DNA from: Bacteroidota bacterium
GTDB lineage: Bacteria > Bacteroidota > Ignavibacteria > UBA10030 > UBA8401
NCBI GenBank assembly: GCA_030824175.1
Contig: JAVBYH010000359.1
Coordinates: 1 to 15,947, forward strand
Direction: 5' to 3'
Length of the DNA: 15,947 nt
In this document: in pieces, positions 1 through 6,963 of the stretch
Numbering within the stretch: the stretch's first letter is position 1
Layout of the letters: every line of letters starts with the position of its first letter
Position numbers and translations under genes: made by a program
Notes under the pieces: model-generated
Told to the model about the DNA's origin: nothing
The model's input: only the letters and a program-made list of their open reading frames with translations
Database searches by the model: none

Positions 1-1185
1 ACGACGACGAACCATGTGACGGGGCAGTTCTCTCACGACTGCACGACATGCCATTCGATGAACGCCTGGAAACCTGCGACACTCGATCATAATAAAACGA
101 TGTTCCCCTTGGTGGGTGCGCATATCACCACGACTTGCGCATCGTGCCATAAAAACGGCGTCTACAAGGGAACAGCCTCCGACTGCTACACGTGCCACAC
201 AACGGACTTCACACAATCAACGACGACGAACCATGTGACGGGGCAGTTCTCGCACGACTGCACGACATGCCATTCGATGAATGCATGGAAACCTGCGACG
301 TTCAGCCACAGCAAAACGCTCTTCCCGCTGCTTGGCGCGCACATCACGACCGACTGTGCGTCGTGCCATAAGAACGGCGTCTACAAGGGAACAGCCTCCG
401 ACTGTTACACATGTCATACGGCAGACTTCGCACAATCGACGACGACAAACCATGTGACGGGGCAGTTCTCTCACGACTGCACGACATGCCATTCGATGAA
501 TGCATGGAAACCGGCGACGTTCAGCCACAGCAAAACGCTCTTCCCGCTCACGGGTGCACACTCGACGACGGATTGTCTCTTTTGCCATAAGAGCGGTCAA
601 TTCAAAGGCACGGCGATGGACTGTTACACGTGCCATACGACTGATTTCACGCAGGTGACGAGTCCGAACCATGTCACCGGAGGATTCGACCATACTTGTA
701 CCGTCTGCCACACGACAACAGCATGGAAGCCCGCCACGTTCGATCATGCGAAGTCAATATTCCCCCTCACTGGAGCCCATGTGCAAACAGCATGCGCGCA
801 ATGCCATGTCGGCGGCAAATATGCAGGCACCCCGACCGTGTGTTACACGTGCCATGTGACCGAGTACACCACGTCGACGAATCCGAACCACGTGGCGGCG
901 AAATATCCGACTGATTGCGTGCCATGTCACACGACGACCGCGTGGAGGCCGTCGACGTTCAACCATACGCCATTTTTCCCGATCGATGCTGCTGCGAAAC
1001 ACCGGCCGGGCAGATGGACACTGTGCAGCGACTGTCATACTAATCCGGCAAACTCGAAGGTCTTCGAGTGCATACTGTGCCACGAACACGATAAACCGTC
1101 GATGGACAGTAAACACAGCGGCAGGCGAGATTATTCCTATACGAGCGCCGCATGTTATCGGTGCCATCCGCAAGGGAGAAGTTAG
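1..1185 (+). CDS. Multihaem c-type cytochrome, 3' part (16 CXXCH motifs)
   Basis: The frame is open at the window's left edge, so the signal peptide and true start lie upstream. The visible 394 residues contain 16 CXXCH haem c attachment motifs and end at a TAG. They are built from 73-residue units, each with three CXXCH motifs (CTTCH, CASCH or similar, CYTCH) and about four further histidines (in NHV, SHD, H-x-K and GAH contexts), enough to act as distal ligands for bis-His haems. The last unit is degenerate and ends with CSDCH, CILCH and CYRCH. Such cytochromes carry electrons in the periplasm or at the cell surface of metal-reducing and other anaerobic bacteria. The exact family (cytochrome c7/c3-like) and the redox partner are inferred. 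It converges on the regulator gene, so it is probably a separate transcription unit from the cluster downstream. Confidence 0.9.
   Translation, partial: TTTNHVTGQFSHDCTTCHSMNAWKPATLDHNKTMFPLVGAHITTTCASCHKNGVYKGTASDCYTCHTTDFTQSTTTNHVTGQFSHDCTTCHSMNAWKPATFSHSKTLFPLLGAHITTDCASCHKNGVYKGTASDCYTCHTADFAQSTTTNHVTGQFSHDCTTCHSMNAWKPATFSHSKTLFPLTGAHSTTDCLFCHKSGQFKGTAMDCYTCHTTDFTQVTSPNHVTGGFDHTCTVCHTTTAWKPATFDHAKSIFPLTGAHVQTACAQCHVGGKYAGTPTVCYTCHVTEYTTSTNPNHVAAKYPTDCVPCHTTTAWRPSTFNHTPFFPIDAAAKHRPGRWTLCSDCHTNPANSKVFECILCHEHDKPSMDSKHSGRRDYSYTSAACYRCHPQGRS
10..1100 (+). repeat. Tandem 219-bp coding repeats in the cytochrome gene
   Basis: The codons for the NHV motif start at 10, 229, 448, 667 and 886, an exact 219-bp (73-codon) period without indels. 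The first three units are nearly identical in DNA as well as protein, including long shared runs around CTTCH and the KNGVYKGTASDCYTCH segment. The fourth is diverged and the fifth is degenerate. The first visible unit is as good as the next two, so more copies probably lie upstream of the window. Confidence 0.9.
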
Positions 1186-1189
1186 CGCG

Positions 1190-1219
1190 CGTCGTGGAAT
1201 TTTCCGTTTCTCCACGGCG
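1190..1219. terminator. Hairpin between convergent genes, possible terminator
   Basis: CGTCGTGGA at 1190-1198 pairs with TCCACGGCG at 1211-1219 (nine pairs, one G-T) around a 12-nt loop, five bases after the cytochrome stop codon. It lies between two genes that point at each other, where a bidirectional terminator is expected. No T-run follows on either strand, so it is not a canonical intrinsic terminator. Confidence 0.4.
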
Positions 1220-1257
1220 TGTATCAAGGTATGAACGAGGATGGGGTGCAGAGGTGA

Positions 1258-2991
1258 TTACGACCGAATGATGCCAAGGCGCTTCATTTTCCTCCAGAGT
1301 GTCGAGGCGTCGATCCCCAGGTCCGCGGCCGTGAATTTTTTATTCCATCCGTGCTTCGCAAGCGCACGGAGGATCGTTTCCCGTTCGGCATGCTGCAGGG
1401 GGTGCGCGGCGTCCTGGCCGATCGCGGTCTTCGCTCCGGTGTCGGCGAGCTTGTCCGGAAGATGTTCGGTTTCTATGACGGAGCCCCGGCACAGGACGAA
1501 ACAGTGTTCGAGCACGTTTTCCAGCTCGCGAATGTTACCCGGCCAGGCGTACTGCGTGAAGATCCTATAGACATCCTTCGACACGCCTTCGATCGATTTG
1601 CCGAACAGACGATTGAATTCCTTGATGAAATGGTCCATGAGCAGCGGCAGATCCCCGATCCGCTCGCGCAGTGCCGGAAGGTGAATGTTCACCACGTTGA
1701 TCCGGTAATAGAGATCCTCCCTGAATTTTCCCGCCCTGATCTCCTCCTCCAGATGTTTATTCGTGGCTGTGATGATACGCGCATTGATGCGGAGCGGCGT
1801 CGTTCCGCCGACCCGTTCGAACTGTTTCGTCTCGAGGATCCGCAGGAGTTTCGTCTGGAGCGGCAGGGAGATGTCGCCGATCTCGTCGAGGAAGAGCGTG
1901 CCGCCGTTGGCGAGCTCGAAGCGGCCGACCTTCGGTTTCGTCGCCCCGGTGAACGCGCCTTCCTCATGGCCGAAGAGCTCGCTTTCGATGAGCGACTCGG
2001 CGAAGGCGCTGCAGTTGAGCGCGATGAACGGCCCGTTCTTCCGCGCGGAGTGGAGGTGTATTGCCCGGGCGGCGAGTTCCTTGCCCGTGCCGCTCTCGCC
2101 CGTGAGCATCACCGTGGTCTCCGTCTGCGAGACGCTCTCGAACAACGAGAAGAGTTTCTCCATCGCCTTGCTGCTGCCGATGATGTTGCCGAACTGGAAC
2201 CGGTCCGAGATGTGTTCGATGAGGTTCCTGATCTCCGTGATGTCGATGAATGTTTCGACCGCTCCCATCTTCACGTTCTTGTTGTTGAGGAGTATCCCCG
2301 AGTTCACGCGTATGGGGATGCTCTTCCCCGACGCGCTCTGGATGACGAGCTCGTTGCCGATCGTGGCCTTGCGCTTCGCCATTGTCGTCTCCATGTGGCA
2401 CCCGTTGCGGCACCGGGAGGAGCGGAAGATCTCCCAGCACTTCTTCCCGATGGCCTCGTCCTTCCGAAAGCCGGTGATGGCGACCGCAGAGTTATTGAAC
2501 GAGGTGACATTCCAGTCGTTGTCGATCGTGAATGTGCCCTCGATGTTGCTGTTGAAGACGGCGTCGAGCTTGTTGCGTTCGTCGATGAGCTCCGAGGTGC
2601 GCGCGGTGAGCTCTTCCGCCATGAGCGACATCTCCTTCGTGTCGCGGAACACGACGACGGCGCTGATGACGGTGTCGCGGTTTTTCCACACGGGGGTGAT
2701 GGATGCGAGCACGTTTTTCACCGTGCCGTCGGCGCACACGATGTCCAGCCAGAGGTTCGAATACGGCTCCCCCTGCCGGAGCGCGTCGCCCACGTAATCC
2801 TTCCCGTCGTCGGTGTCGGGGAAGAGGAGGGAGATCTGCTTGCCCACCACCGATCTGGCCTCGTAGCCGGTGATCCGTTCGGCCGCCTGATTAAATGTCA
2901 CAACTGTGTAATCGGGACTGATCACGCAGATGCCGTCGGGGATCACGAGGATCTCCTTGTTGCGGCTGAGAATCGTTTTGATGTCTTTCAT
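1258..2991 (-). CDS. PAS-PAS sigma-54-dependent transcriptional activator (NtrC/ORP-regulator type)
   Basis: The 577-residue protein starts at the ATG at 2991, behind GGCGGAG. An upstream in-frame ATG at 3048 would add 19 residues with no better ribosome site. Domains: PAS1 about 10-118, a short helical linker about 118-140, PAS2 about 140-252, AAA+ about 262-500 and a Fis-type helix-turn-helix about 548-575. The AAA+ domain has Walker A GESGTGKE (298-305), the sigma-54 contact loop GAFTGA (345-350), Walker B GTLFLDEIGD (364-373) and WPGNIREL (483-490), so it should remodel sigma-54 holoenzyme. There is no receiver domain; the input is the PAS pair. PAS2 carries C185-x8-C194-x3-C198, a possible metal, Fe-S or redox site. 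It is transcribed divergently from the cluster starting at 3231 and is its likely activator, as in Desulfovibrio ORP loci. Confidence 0.95.
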   Translation of the reverse strand: MKDIKTILSRNKEILVIPDGICVISPDYTVVTFNQAAERITGYEARSVVGKQISLLFPDTDDGKDYVGDALRQGEPYSNLWLDIVCADGTVKNVLASITPVWKNRDTVISAVVVFRDTKEMSLMAEELTARTSELIDERNKLDAVFNSNIEGTFTIDNDWNVTSFNNSAVAITGFRKDEAIGKKCWEIFRSSRCRNGCHMETTMAKRKATIGNELVIQSASGKSIPIRVNSGILLNNKNVKMGAVETFIDITEIRNLIEHISDRFQFGNIIGSSKAMEKLFSLFESVSQTETTVMLTGESGTGKELAARAIHLHSARKNGPFIALNCSAFAESLIESELFGHEEGAFTGATKPKVGRFELANGGTLFLDEIGDISLPLQTKLLRILETKQFERVGGTTPLRINARIITATNKHLEEEIRAGKFREDLYYRINVVNIHLPALRERIGDLPLLMDHFIKEFNRLFGKSIEGVSKDVYRIFTQYAWPGNIRELENVLEHCFVLCRGSVIETEHLPDKLADTGAKTAIGQDAAHPLQHAERETILRALAKHGWNKKFTAADLGIDASTLWRKMKRLGIIRS

Positions 2992-3040
2992 TGCTCCGCC
3001 TTTTTTTGGGATGTATGTGGGCGCATTGAAGCGTCTGTAA

Positions 3041-3096
3041 TATTGCAATAATGCAATTCACTTGCAATGCCATGTTGCAGCGCAATACTGTGCAAT
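3041..3096. promoter_or_regulatory. Candidate enhancer (UAS) cluster for the sigma-54 activator
   Basis: This short A/T-rich stretch holds five GCAAT words (3045, 3053, 3064, 3082, 3092). It also holds the perfect palindrome TATTGCAATA (3041-3050), the inverted repeat TTGCA-N4-TGCAA (3043-3056) and TTGC-N3-GCAA (3075-3085). The stretch lies about 55-110 bases upstream of the start expected from the -24/-12 site at 3127, the usual distance for enhancer-binding activators, and 50-105 bases upstream of the activator's own ATG. That the adjacent activator binds here is inferred. Confidence 0.6.
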
Positions 3097-3126
3097 GTAA
3101 AACGAGTCATATTCGCCGATTTTCCG

Positions 3127-3142
3127 TGGCATGATAATTGGA
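3127..3142 (+). promoter_or_regulatory. Candidate sigma-54 (-24/-12) promoter of the cluster
   Basis: TGGCATG (3127-3133), four bases, then TTGGA (3138-3142) matches the sigma-54 pattern TGGCACG-N4-TTGCA in spacing and at every position of the -24 box except one. The -12 box reads TTGG instead of TTGC, a deviation at a well-conserved base. Transcription would begin near 3152, leaving a leader of about 80 nt before the DUF89 gene. The flanking palindrome cluster and adjacent sigma-54 activator support the call. Confidence 0.55.
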
Positions 3143-3161
3143 ATACTCTTCTTCAGACAGG

Positions 3162-3189
3162 ACGGAAGGATCGTGCGGAACCTTCCCGT
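3162..3189 (+). other. Leader hairpin in the 5' UTR of the cluster
   Basis: ACGGAAGG (3162-3169) pairs with CCTTCCCGT (3181-3189), giving eight base pairs with one bulged C and an 11-nt loop. It starts about ten bases after the predicted transcription start and lies 41 bases before the first ATG. No T-run follows, so termination is unlikely. A role in mRNA stability or leader control is possible but unproven. Confidence 0.35.
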
Positions 3190-3230
3190 GAGGCGAGCGC
3201 GGCACACACACTTAAGACGGACACCACATC

Positions 3231-4124
3231 ATGCTGAACAATCCCGGATGCATTCCCTGCATCGTCAAACAGGCGCACACATTGAGCTGCATCCTTGGCA
3301 TCAACGATGCGGAGACGCAGCGCGTGGTCATCCGCGAGACGATGAGTGCGCTGATGGACGATCAGGCGCTGCTCTCGGCCCCGCATTTTTCGACGACGCT
3401 GCAATCGATCCTCAGGCGTGCGACGGACGGCAAAGCGTCGTACGCGGCGATCAAGGAGAGGAACATGCGCAATGCGGCGCAGTACATGACGTATCTCTCG
3501 ATCATGATCGAGAACGCGTCGGATCCGTTCGAGATGGCGGTCCGCGCATCGATCGCCGGCAATACGATCGATCTTGGTGCGAACCCGCATTTTCGGCTGG
3601 AGCATGAGATCAATGCGATCATGCTCCACACGCTCGACCTGGGATTCCTTCCGGCCCTGAAACGGGATGTCCGCGCGTCCTCCACGATCCTCTTTATCGC
3701 GGACAATTACGAGGAGGCGCTCTTCGACAAATTGCTGATCCCGCAGTTGGGACCGGCGAAGGTGCATTTTGCGGTACGCTCCGCCGAGATCCTGAACGAC
3801 ATCACGCTCGAAGACGCCCGGCGTCTCGAGATCGACAGCATGTGCCGCGTGCTCGAGAGCGGCAGCGTCATCTCCGGCACGGCGCTCGAGCAGTGCACCG
3901 ATGAATTCATGGAGCTCTACACGAAGGCGGATGTCGTGATCGCCAAGGGGCAGGGAAATTTTGAAACGTTGCTCGACGCCCGGCGGCCGATTTATTTTAT
4001 GTTCAAGGTGAAATGCGAGCCCATCGCGGATGTGTGCGGATATCCCGTCGGTTCGAGTGTGCTCCACTATCATCCCGGAGTCATGGATCAGCACACACCG
4101 CACACGGAAGGCGCACACTCATGA
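3231..4124 (+). CDS. DUF89/ARMT1-like metal-dependent phosphatase family protein with N-terminal CxxC
   Basis: The 297-residue protein matches the DUF89 fold family: N-terminal C7-x-x-C10 followed by K13-Q14, an AGNTIDLG segment (109-116), a metal-site-like D158-N159 with E161/E162 and F165-D166, SGT (215-217), KGQGNFETL (239-247) and a C-terminal KC...G...G segment (260-275). DUF89 proteins are Mn/Ni/Co-dependent phosphatases thought to clear damaged sugar phosphates and cofactor intermediates. The stand-alone prokaryotic type with CxxC fits here. The usual DNAGE-like motif reads DNYEE, keeping the acidic and amide residues but losing Ala-Gly. It is the first gene after the sigma-54 promoter, and its stop overlaps the next start (ATGA at 4121). 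The ribosome site is weak. The substrate is unknown; a step in cofactor handling is inferred from context. Confidence 0.85.
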   Translation: MLNNPGCIPCIVKQAHTLSCILGINDAETQRVVIRETMSALMDDQALLSAPHFSTTLQSILRRATDGKASYAAIKERNMRNAAQYMTYLSIMIENASDPFEMAVRASIAGNTIDLGANPHFRLEHEINAIMLHTLDLGFLPALKRDVRASSTILFIADNYEEALFDKLLIPQLGPAKVHFAVRSAEILNDITLEDARRLEIDSMCRVLESGSVISGTALEQCTDEFMELYTKADVVIAKGQGNFETLLDARRPIYFMFKVKCEPIADVCGYPVGSSVLHYHPGVMDQHTPHTEGAHS

Positions 4125-5005
4125 TCGCAGAAACCGGGAATACGCCGTCGACCGCGGTGCCGTGCGCAGGCACCGACACCGCAACGTGGATACGGCGGCA
4201 CGCTTTGAAGTTCCGCGAGCGGCTCGAACACAGGATCCTGCTCGACTCGTCGAAAAAAGGGAAGGTCGTGCTCGGCGTGATGCAATCGCCCCGACTCGGG
4301 ACGAGCCTTCGCATCAACAACATCCGCTGCACGACGTGCACGTACAACTGCGTGTACTGCGAGGGCGGGGGACCCGCGGTGGTGTCGACCGTCAGGCGCG
4401 AATGCCTCTCGCCGTACGAACTGTACATCGTCGTCAAGAACGCACTCGAAGAGCTCGCGGCGAAAGGGACGCACATCGACTGGCTCAGTTTCAATCCGAC
4501 GAGCGAGCCCACCATCGACATCGCGCTGTGGCGCGAGATCGGCCTGCTGCGTGATCTGGGGATTCCCATCGCCGTGTTCACGAACGCGTCGCTCGTGTGG
4601 AATCCTCTCGTGCTGGACAGTCTGCACTGCGCGGACTACGTGTCGCTGAAGGTCGACAGCGTCGACGAGGACACATGGAGGAGGATCAACCGGCCGCATA
4701 CTTGTCTCAGTCTCGATCAGATTCTCCGCGGCATCGCCGACTTTTCGCGGACCTATGCGGGCACACTGACGACGGAAACGATGCTCGTCAGGGGGGTGAA
4801 CGACTCGATACAGGAGCTTGAGCGGACGGGGGTGTTCCTGTGCACCCTGAAGCGATCGCATTCGTATTTCATGACACCGGGACCGCAAACGGTGGCCGAG
4901 CCCGCCCTCGGGCCGGATCCGGCGTTCATGGAGCGTGCCGCGGTGTACATCCGCGATCACATACCGGCCGCCGAACTTGTCCCGCTGCCCATGGAGCGCG
5001 TATGA
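4121..5005 (+). CDS. Radical SAM protein, MoaA/wyosine-synthase-like (COG0731 type)
   Basis: The start is the ATG overlapping the DUF89 stop (ATGA). The reading frame continues upstream, but that part is shadow sequence of the previous gene. The protein has 294 residues. The radical SAM motif is C73-x3-C77-x2-C80, with a further C70 three residues before it. The SAM-binding region is represented by SFNPTSEPTID (123-133), and TNASL (154-158) and SLKVDS (175-180) follow the TIM-barrel pattern of this family, ending in ETMLVRGVND (219-228). Such enzymes cleave SAM to the 5'-deoxyadenosyl radical. Relatives of this subgroup occur beside NifX- and MinD-type genes in anaerobes, but their reaction is not established. 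Its stop overlaps the next start (ATGA at 5002), implying translational coupling. There is no C-terminal SPASM-like cysteine cluster. Confidence 0.9.
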   Translation: MIAETGNTPSTAVPCAGTDTATWIRRHALKFRERLEHRILLDSSKKGKVVLGVMQSPRLGTSLRINNIRCTTCTYNCVYCEGGGPAVVSTVRRECLSPYELYIVVKNALEELAAKGTHIDWLSFNPTSEPTIDIALWREIGLLRDLGIPIAVFTNASLVWNPLVLDSLHCADYVSLKVDSVDEDTWRRINRPHTCLSLDQILRGIADFSRTYAGTLTTETMLVRGVNDSIQELERTGVFLCTLKRSHSYFMTPGPQTVAEPALGPDPAFMERAAVYIRDHIPAAELVPLPMERV

Positions 5006-5394
5006 ACCGGCGCGCGGCATTCGCGATCAGTGAATCGGGCGGCCGCGAGCGCATCGCTGACCATTTCGGACGGTGCACGAAGTTCACCGTCTGCGAGCTC
5101 GACGACCGGGACGACGTTGTTGCCACCGAAACATATTTCAATCCCCTGGCCGGCCAGAAGAGTGGCGCCGGCCAGATCCCCGGTTATGTCAATCAGTTCA
5201 ATATCTCAGCCATCGTCAGCTGCGGCATGGGAGAAAAGGTTGTCGCGAAATTTTTCCAGTTCGGCATCGACGTCATCATCGCCCCGGGCCTCCTCTTCGA
5301 AGAGGCGCTCGCACGGTTCCGGCACGGCGGCGCGGGCGGCTTCGAGCTGATCATCGGCGACCACAATAACGGACATATACACACAAAGGAGTGA
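5002..5394 (+). CDS. NifX/NafY-family (dinitrogenase Fe-Mo cofactor-type) binding protein, copy 1
   Basis: This 130-residue protein starts at the ATG overlapping the radical SAM stop. It shows the RNase-H-like NifX fold signature: an N-terminal beta strand, then DHFGRCTKF (20-28) and a SCGMGEKVVAKF segment (73-84) where family members have a glycine-rich turn before a helix. Cysteines 25, 31 and 74 and histidines 121, 125 and 127 at the tail could bind metal. Family members (NifX, NafY, MTH1175, ORP) hold iron-molybdenum or molybdenum-copper sulfide clusters. No nitrogenase genes are present, so nitrogen fixation is not implied. It is followed after three bases by a second family member. Confidence 0.85.
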   Translation: MNRRAAFAISESGGRERIADHFGRCTKFTVCELDDRDDVVATETYFNPLAGQKSGAGQIPGYVNQFNISAIVSCGMGEKVVAKFFQFGIDVIIAPGLLFEEALARFRHGGAGGFELIIGDHNNGHIHTKE

Positions 5395-5397
5395 ACA

Positions 5398-5877
5398 ATG
5401 GACCTGTCACATGCAAAAATCGCAATAGCAACGGACGACGGCGCAACGGTGAGTTTGCATTTCGGCCGTGCGCAATTTTTTGAGGTCGTCACCTTCGCCG
5501 GCGGCGCAGTCACTGCGCGCGAGCGGCGCGCGAAAGCCGGCCACCATTCGTTCGCCGGCAGCGAGGGCGAACAACATCATGCCGGCGCCGAGCCGCAGGG
5601 CGGAGGCGAACACCGGCACCACAGCGAGGACGGGCACGGCCATCATGGCGGGCCGGCAAGCCGGGACCGCCATCAGGCCATGCTGTCCTCCGTTACCGAC
5701 TGTCAGGCGATGGTGGTCCGCGGGATGGGGCAGGGCGCGGTGGAACATTTCCGCACTTCACACACCGTTCCCGTCCTTACCGGGCTCCACACAATCGACG
5801 AGGTCATCGCCGCCGTTGCGGCGGGAACGCTCGAGAGCGATCCGCGCCGCGTGCATATGCAGCGCGGCATGCATTAA
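5398..5877 (+). CDS. NifX/NafY-family protein with histidine-rich insertion, copy 2
   Basis: The 159-residue protein has a clear ribosome site (AAGGAG) ahead of the ATG. The N-terminal half shows the family pattern KIAIATDDG...SLHFGRAQFFEV (7-30), and the C-terminal half shows VVRGMGQGAVEHF (106-118) followed by a final TIDEVIAAV helix. Between them, residues 49-92 form an insertion rich in His, Gly, Glu and Ala, with 11 histidines including HRHH (72-75) and HGHH (80-83). The usual cysteine of HFGRC is replaced by Ala25; the only cysteine is C102. The insert looks like a metal-binding or metal-storage loop (nickel, zinc or copper type), which is inference. It is co-transcribed with copy 1. 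Confidence 0.85.
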   Translation: MDLSHAKIAIATDDGATVSLHFGRAQFFEVVTFAGGAVTARERRAKAGHHSFAGSEGEQHHAGAEPQGGGEHRHHSEDGHGHHGGPASRDRHQAMLSSVTDCQAMVVRGMGQGAVEHFRTSHTVPVLTGLHTIDEVIAAVAAGTLESDPRRVHMQRGMH

Positions 5878-5941
5878 TCCAGCTGGTCAAACGGCCGGCA
5901 TCGCACGCCGGTGGCTGACATCATCACACACGGAGAGATCG

Positions 5942-6487
5942 ATGTTTGTACCGAATCAGGTTTTTTTTACGAAGGGAGTGGGGCGTCACAAGGACTACCT
6001 GCAGTCATTTGAACTCGCCCTGCGCGATGCGGGAGTCGAGCGATGCAATCTCGTCACCGTCTCGAGCATCCTTCCCCCGGGATGCCGGAGGATCTCCGTG
6101 GCCGATGGATTGAAGAAGATAGCAACCGGCGGGATCACGTTCGTCGTCATGGCGCGGAACGCCAACAAGGAACCGAACCGCCTCATTGCAGCGTCCATCG
6201 GCGCCGCGGTGCCGGCCGAAACGACGCAGTACGGGTACCTGTCGGAGCATCATCCGTACGGTGAAACGGACGAGAAGTGCGGCGAATACGCCGAAGACCT
6301 CGCCGCAACGATGCTCGCCTCCACACTCGGTGTTGAATTCGATCCCGATACGGCGTGGGATGAGCGGGAAAAGATCTATAAAATGTCCGGGAAGATCGTC
6401 CGGACGTTCAATGTCACGCAATCGGCAGAAGGCGACAAGGACGGGAAGTGGACGACCGTTGTGGCCATGGCCGTGCTGCTGCAATAA
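5942..6487 (+). CDS. pdaD: Pyruvoyl-dependent arginine decarboxylase
   Basis: The start is the ATG at 5942 behind GGAGAG; the frame is open further upstream but overlaps copy 2 of NifX there. The 181-residue protein matches the PvlArgDC family in length (about 150-190). The self-cleavage site is TVSSILPPG (39-47): peptide-bond breakage between S41 and S42 would give a short beta chain and an alpha chain capped by a pyruvoyl group. MARNANKEPNR and the AETTQYGYLSEHHPYGE region (about 92-108) are typical family segments. It would convert arginine to agmatine and CO2, feeding polyamine synthesis or acid resistance. Its place inside an ORP-like cluster is unusual. No agmatinase or agmatine deiminase gene is in the window. 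Confidence 0.9.
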   Translation: MFVPNQVFFTKGVGRHKDYLQSFELALRDAGVERCNLVTVSSILPPGCRRISVADGLKKIATGGITFVVMARNANKEPNRLIAASIGAAVPAETTQYGYLSEHHPYGETDEKCGEYAEDLAATMLASTLGVEFDPDTAWDEREKIYKMSGKIVRTFNVTQSAEGDKDGKWTTVVAMAVLLQ

Positions 6488-6502
6488 CAACAGGAACGAT
6501 TG

Positions 6503-6913
6503 ATGATGAACGTAGATGCCGGTGTTGTCTTTCATGAAACATGCTTCGCGTGCGGCAGCCAGAACATCCATGGACTGCAGATGGATTTTACGGACGCCCC
6601 CCAGGGTTGCACATGTGATGTTGCAATTCCCGTCCACTTCCACGGCTACAACGGAGTTGTGCATGGCGGCATCGTCGCGACGATGCTCGATGCGGCCATG
6701 GTACACACGCTCCGGCGGCAGCGGGAAGCCGCGCCGGTGACATGCAGGCTCGAGGTGCGGTATCTCCGCGCGGTGCCGCCCGGCGCAACACTCACGGTTA
6801 CAGCGCGGGCCAAGGGGAAGCGGGGCCGGATCCTTCTCGCCGATGCCGAGCTCCTGTACGACGGCGTCTGTTATGCGCGCGCGCACGGCGCGTTCACCGC
6901 ATCGGAACGATAA
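6503..6913 (+). CDS. PaaI-type hotdog-fold thioesterase
   Basis: The ATG at 6503 was chosen because AGGA lies seven bases upstream; ATG 6506 is the alternative and a TTG at 6500 is less likely. The 136-residue protein has the hotdog signature VHGGIVATMLDAAM (53-66), with H54 and D63 in positions typical of acyl-CoA thioesterases of the PaaI/YbgC kind. An N-terminal CFACG (14-18) is found in many prokaryotic relatives. It would hydrolyse an acyl- or aryl-CoA, but the substrate cannot be told. It sits between the arginine decarboxylase and the MinD pair with short gaps, so it is probably in the same operon. The link between thioester chemistry and metal cofactors here is unexplained. Confidence 0.88.
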   Translation: MMNVDAGVVFHETCFACGSQNIHGLQMDFTDAPQGCTCDVAIPVHFHGYNGVVHGGIVATMLDAAMVHTLRRQREAAPVTCRLEVRYLRAVPPGATLTVTARAKGKRGRILLADAELLYDGVCYARAHGAFTASER

Positions 6914-6963
6914 TACACGGCGACATATTGGCTACCGGCAAGCACGGAGGACACATCCAACGA

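Noticed and set aside
1351..3051. Long open frame (566 codons) on the + strand opposite the sigma-54 activator
   Set aside because: It is antisense to a gene with full PAS, AAA+ and Fis motifs. Its translation is Arg/Asp/Glu-rich with no recognisable domain, typical of the shadow frame of a high-GC gene.
3153..4118. 321-codon minus-strand frame opposite the DUF89 gene
   Set aside because: There is no domain match by eye, the composition is Arg/His/Asp-rich, and the + strand frame is a recognisable DUF89 protein in an operon.
5889..5913. Short CCGGC...GCCGG inverted repeat between NifX-like copy 2 and the arginine decarboxylase
   Set aside because: Only five to six pairs with no T-run, in GC-rich DNA where such pairs arise by chance.
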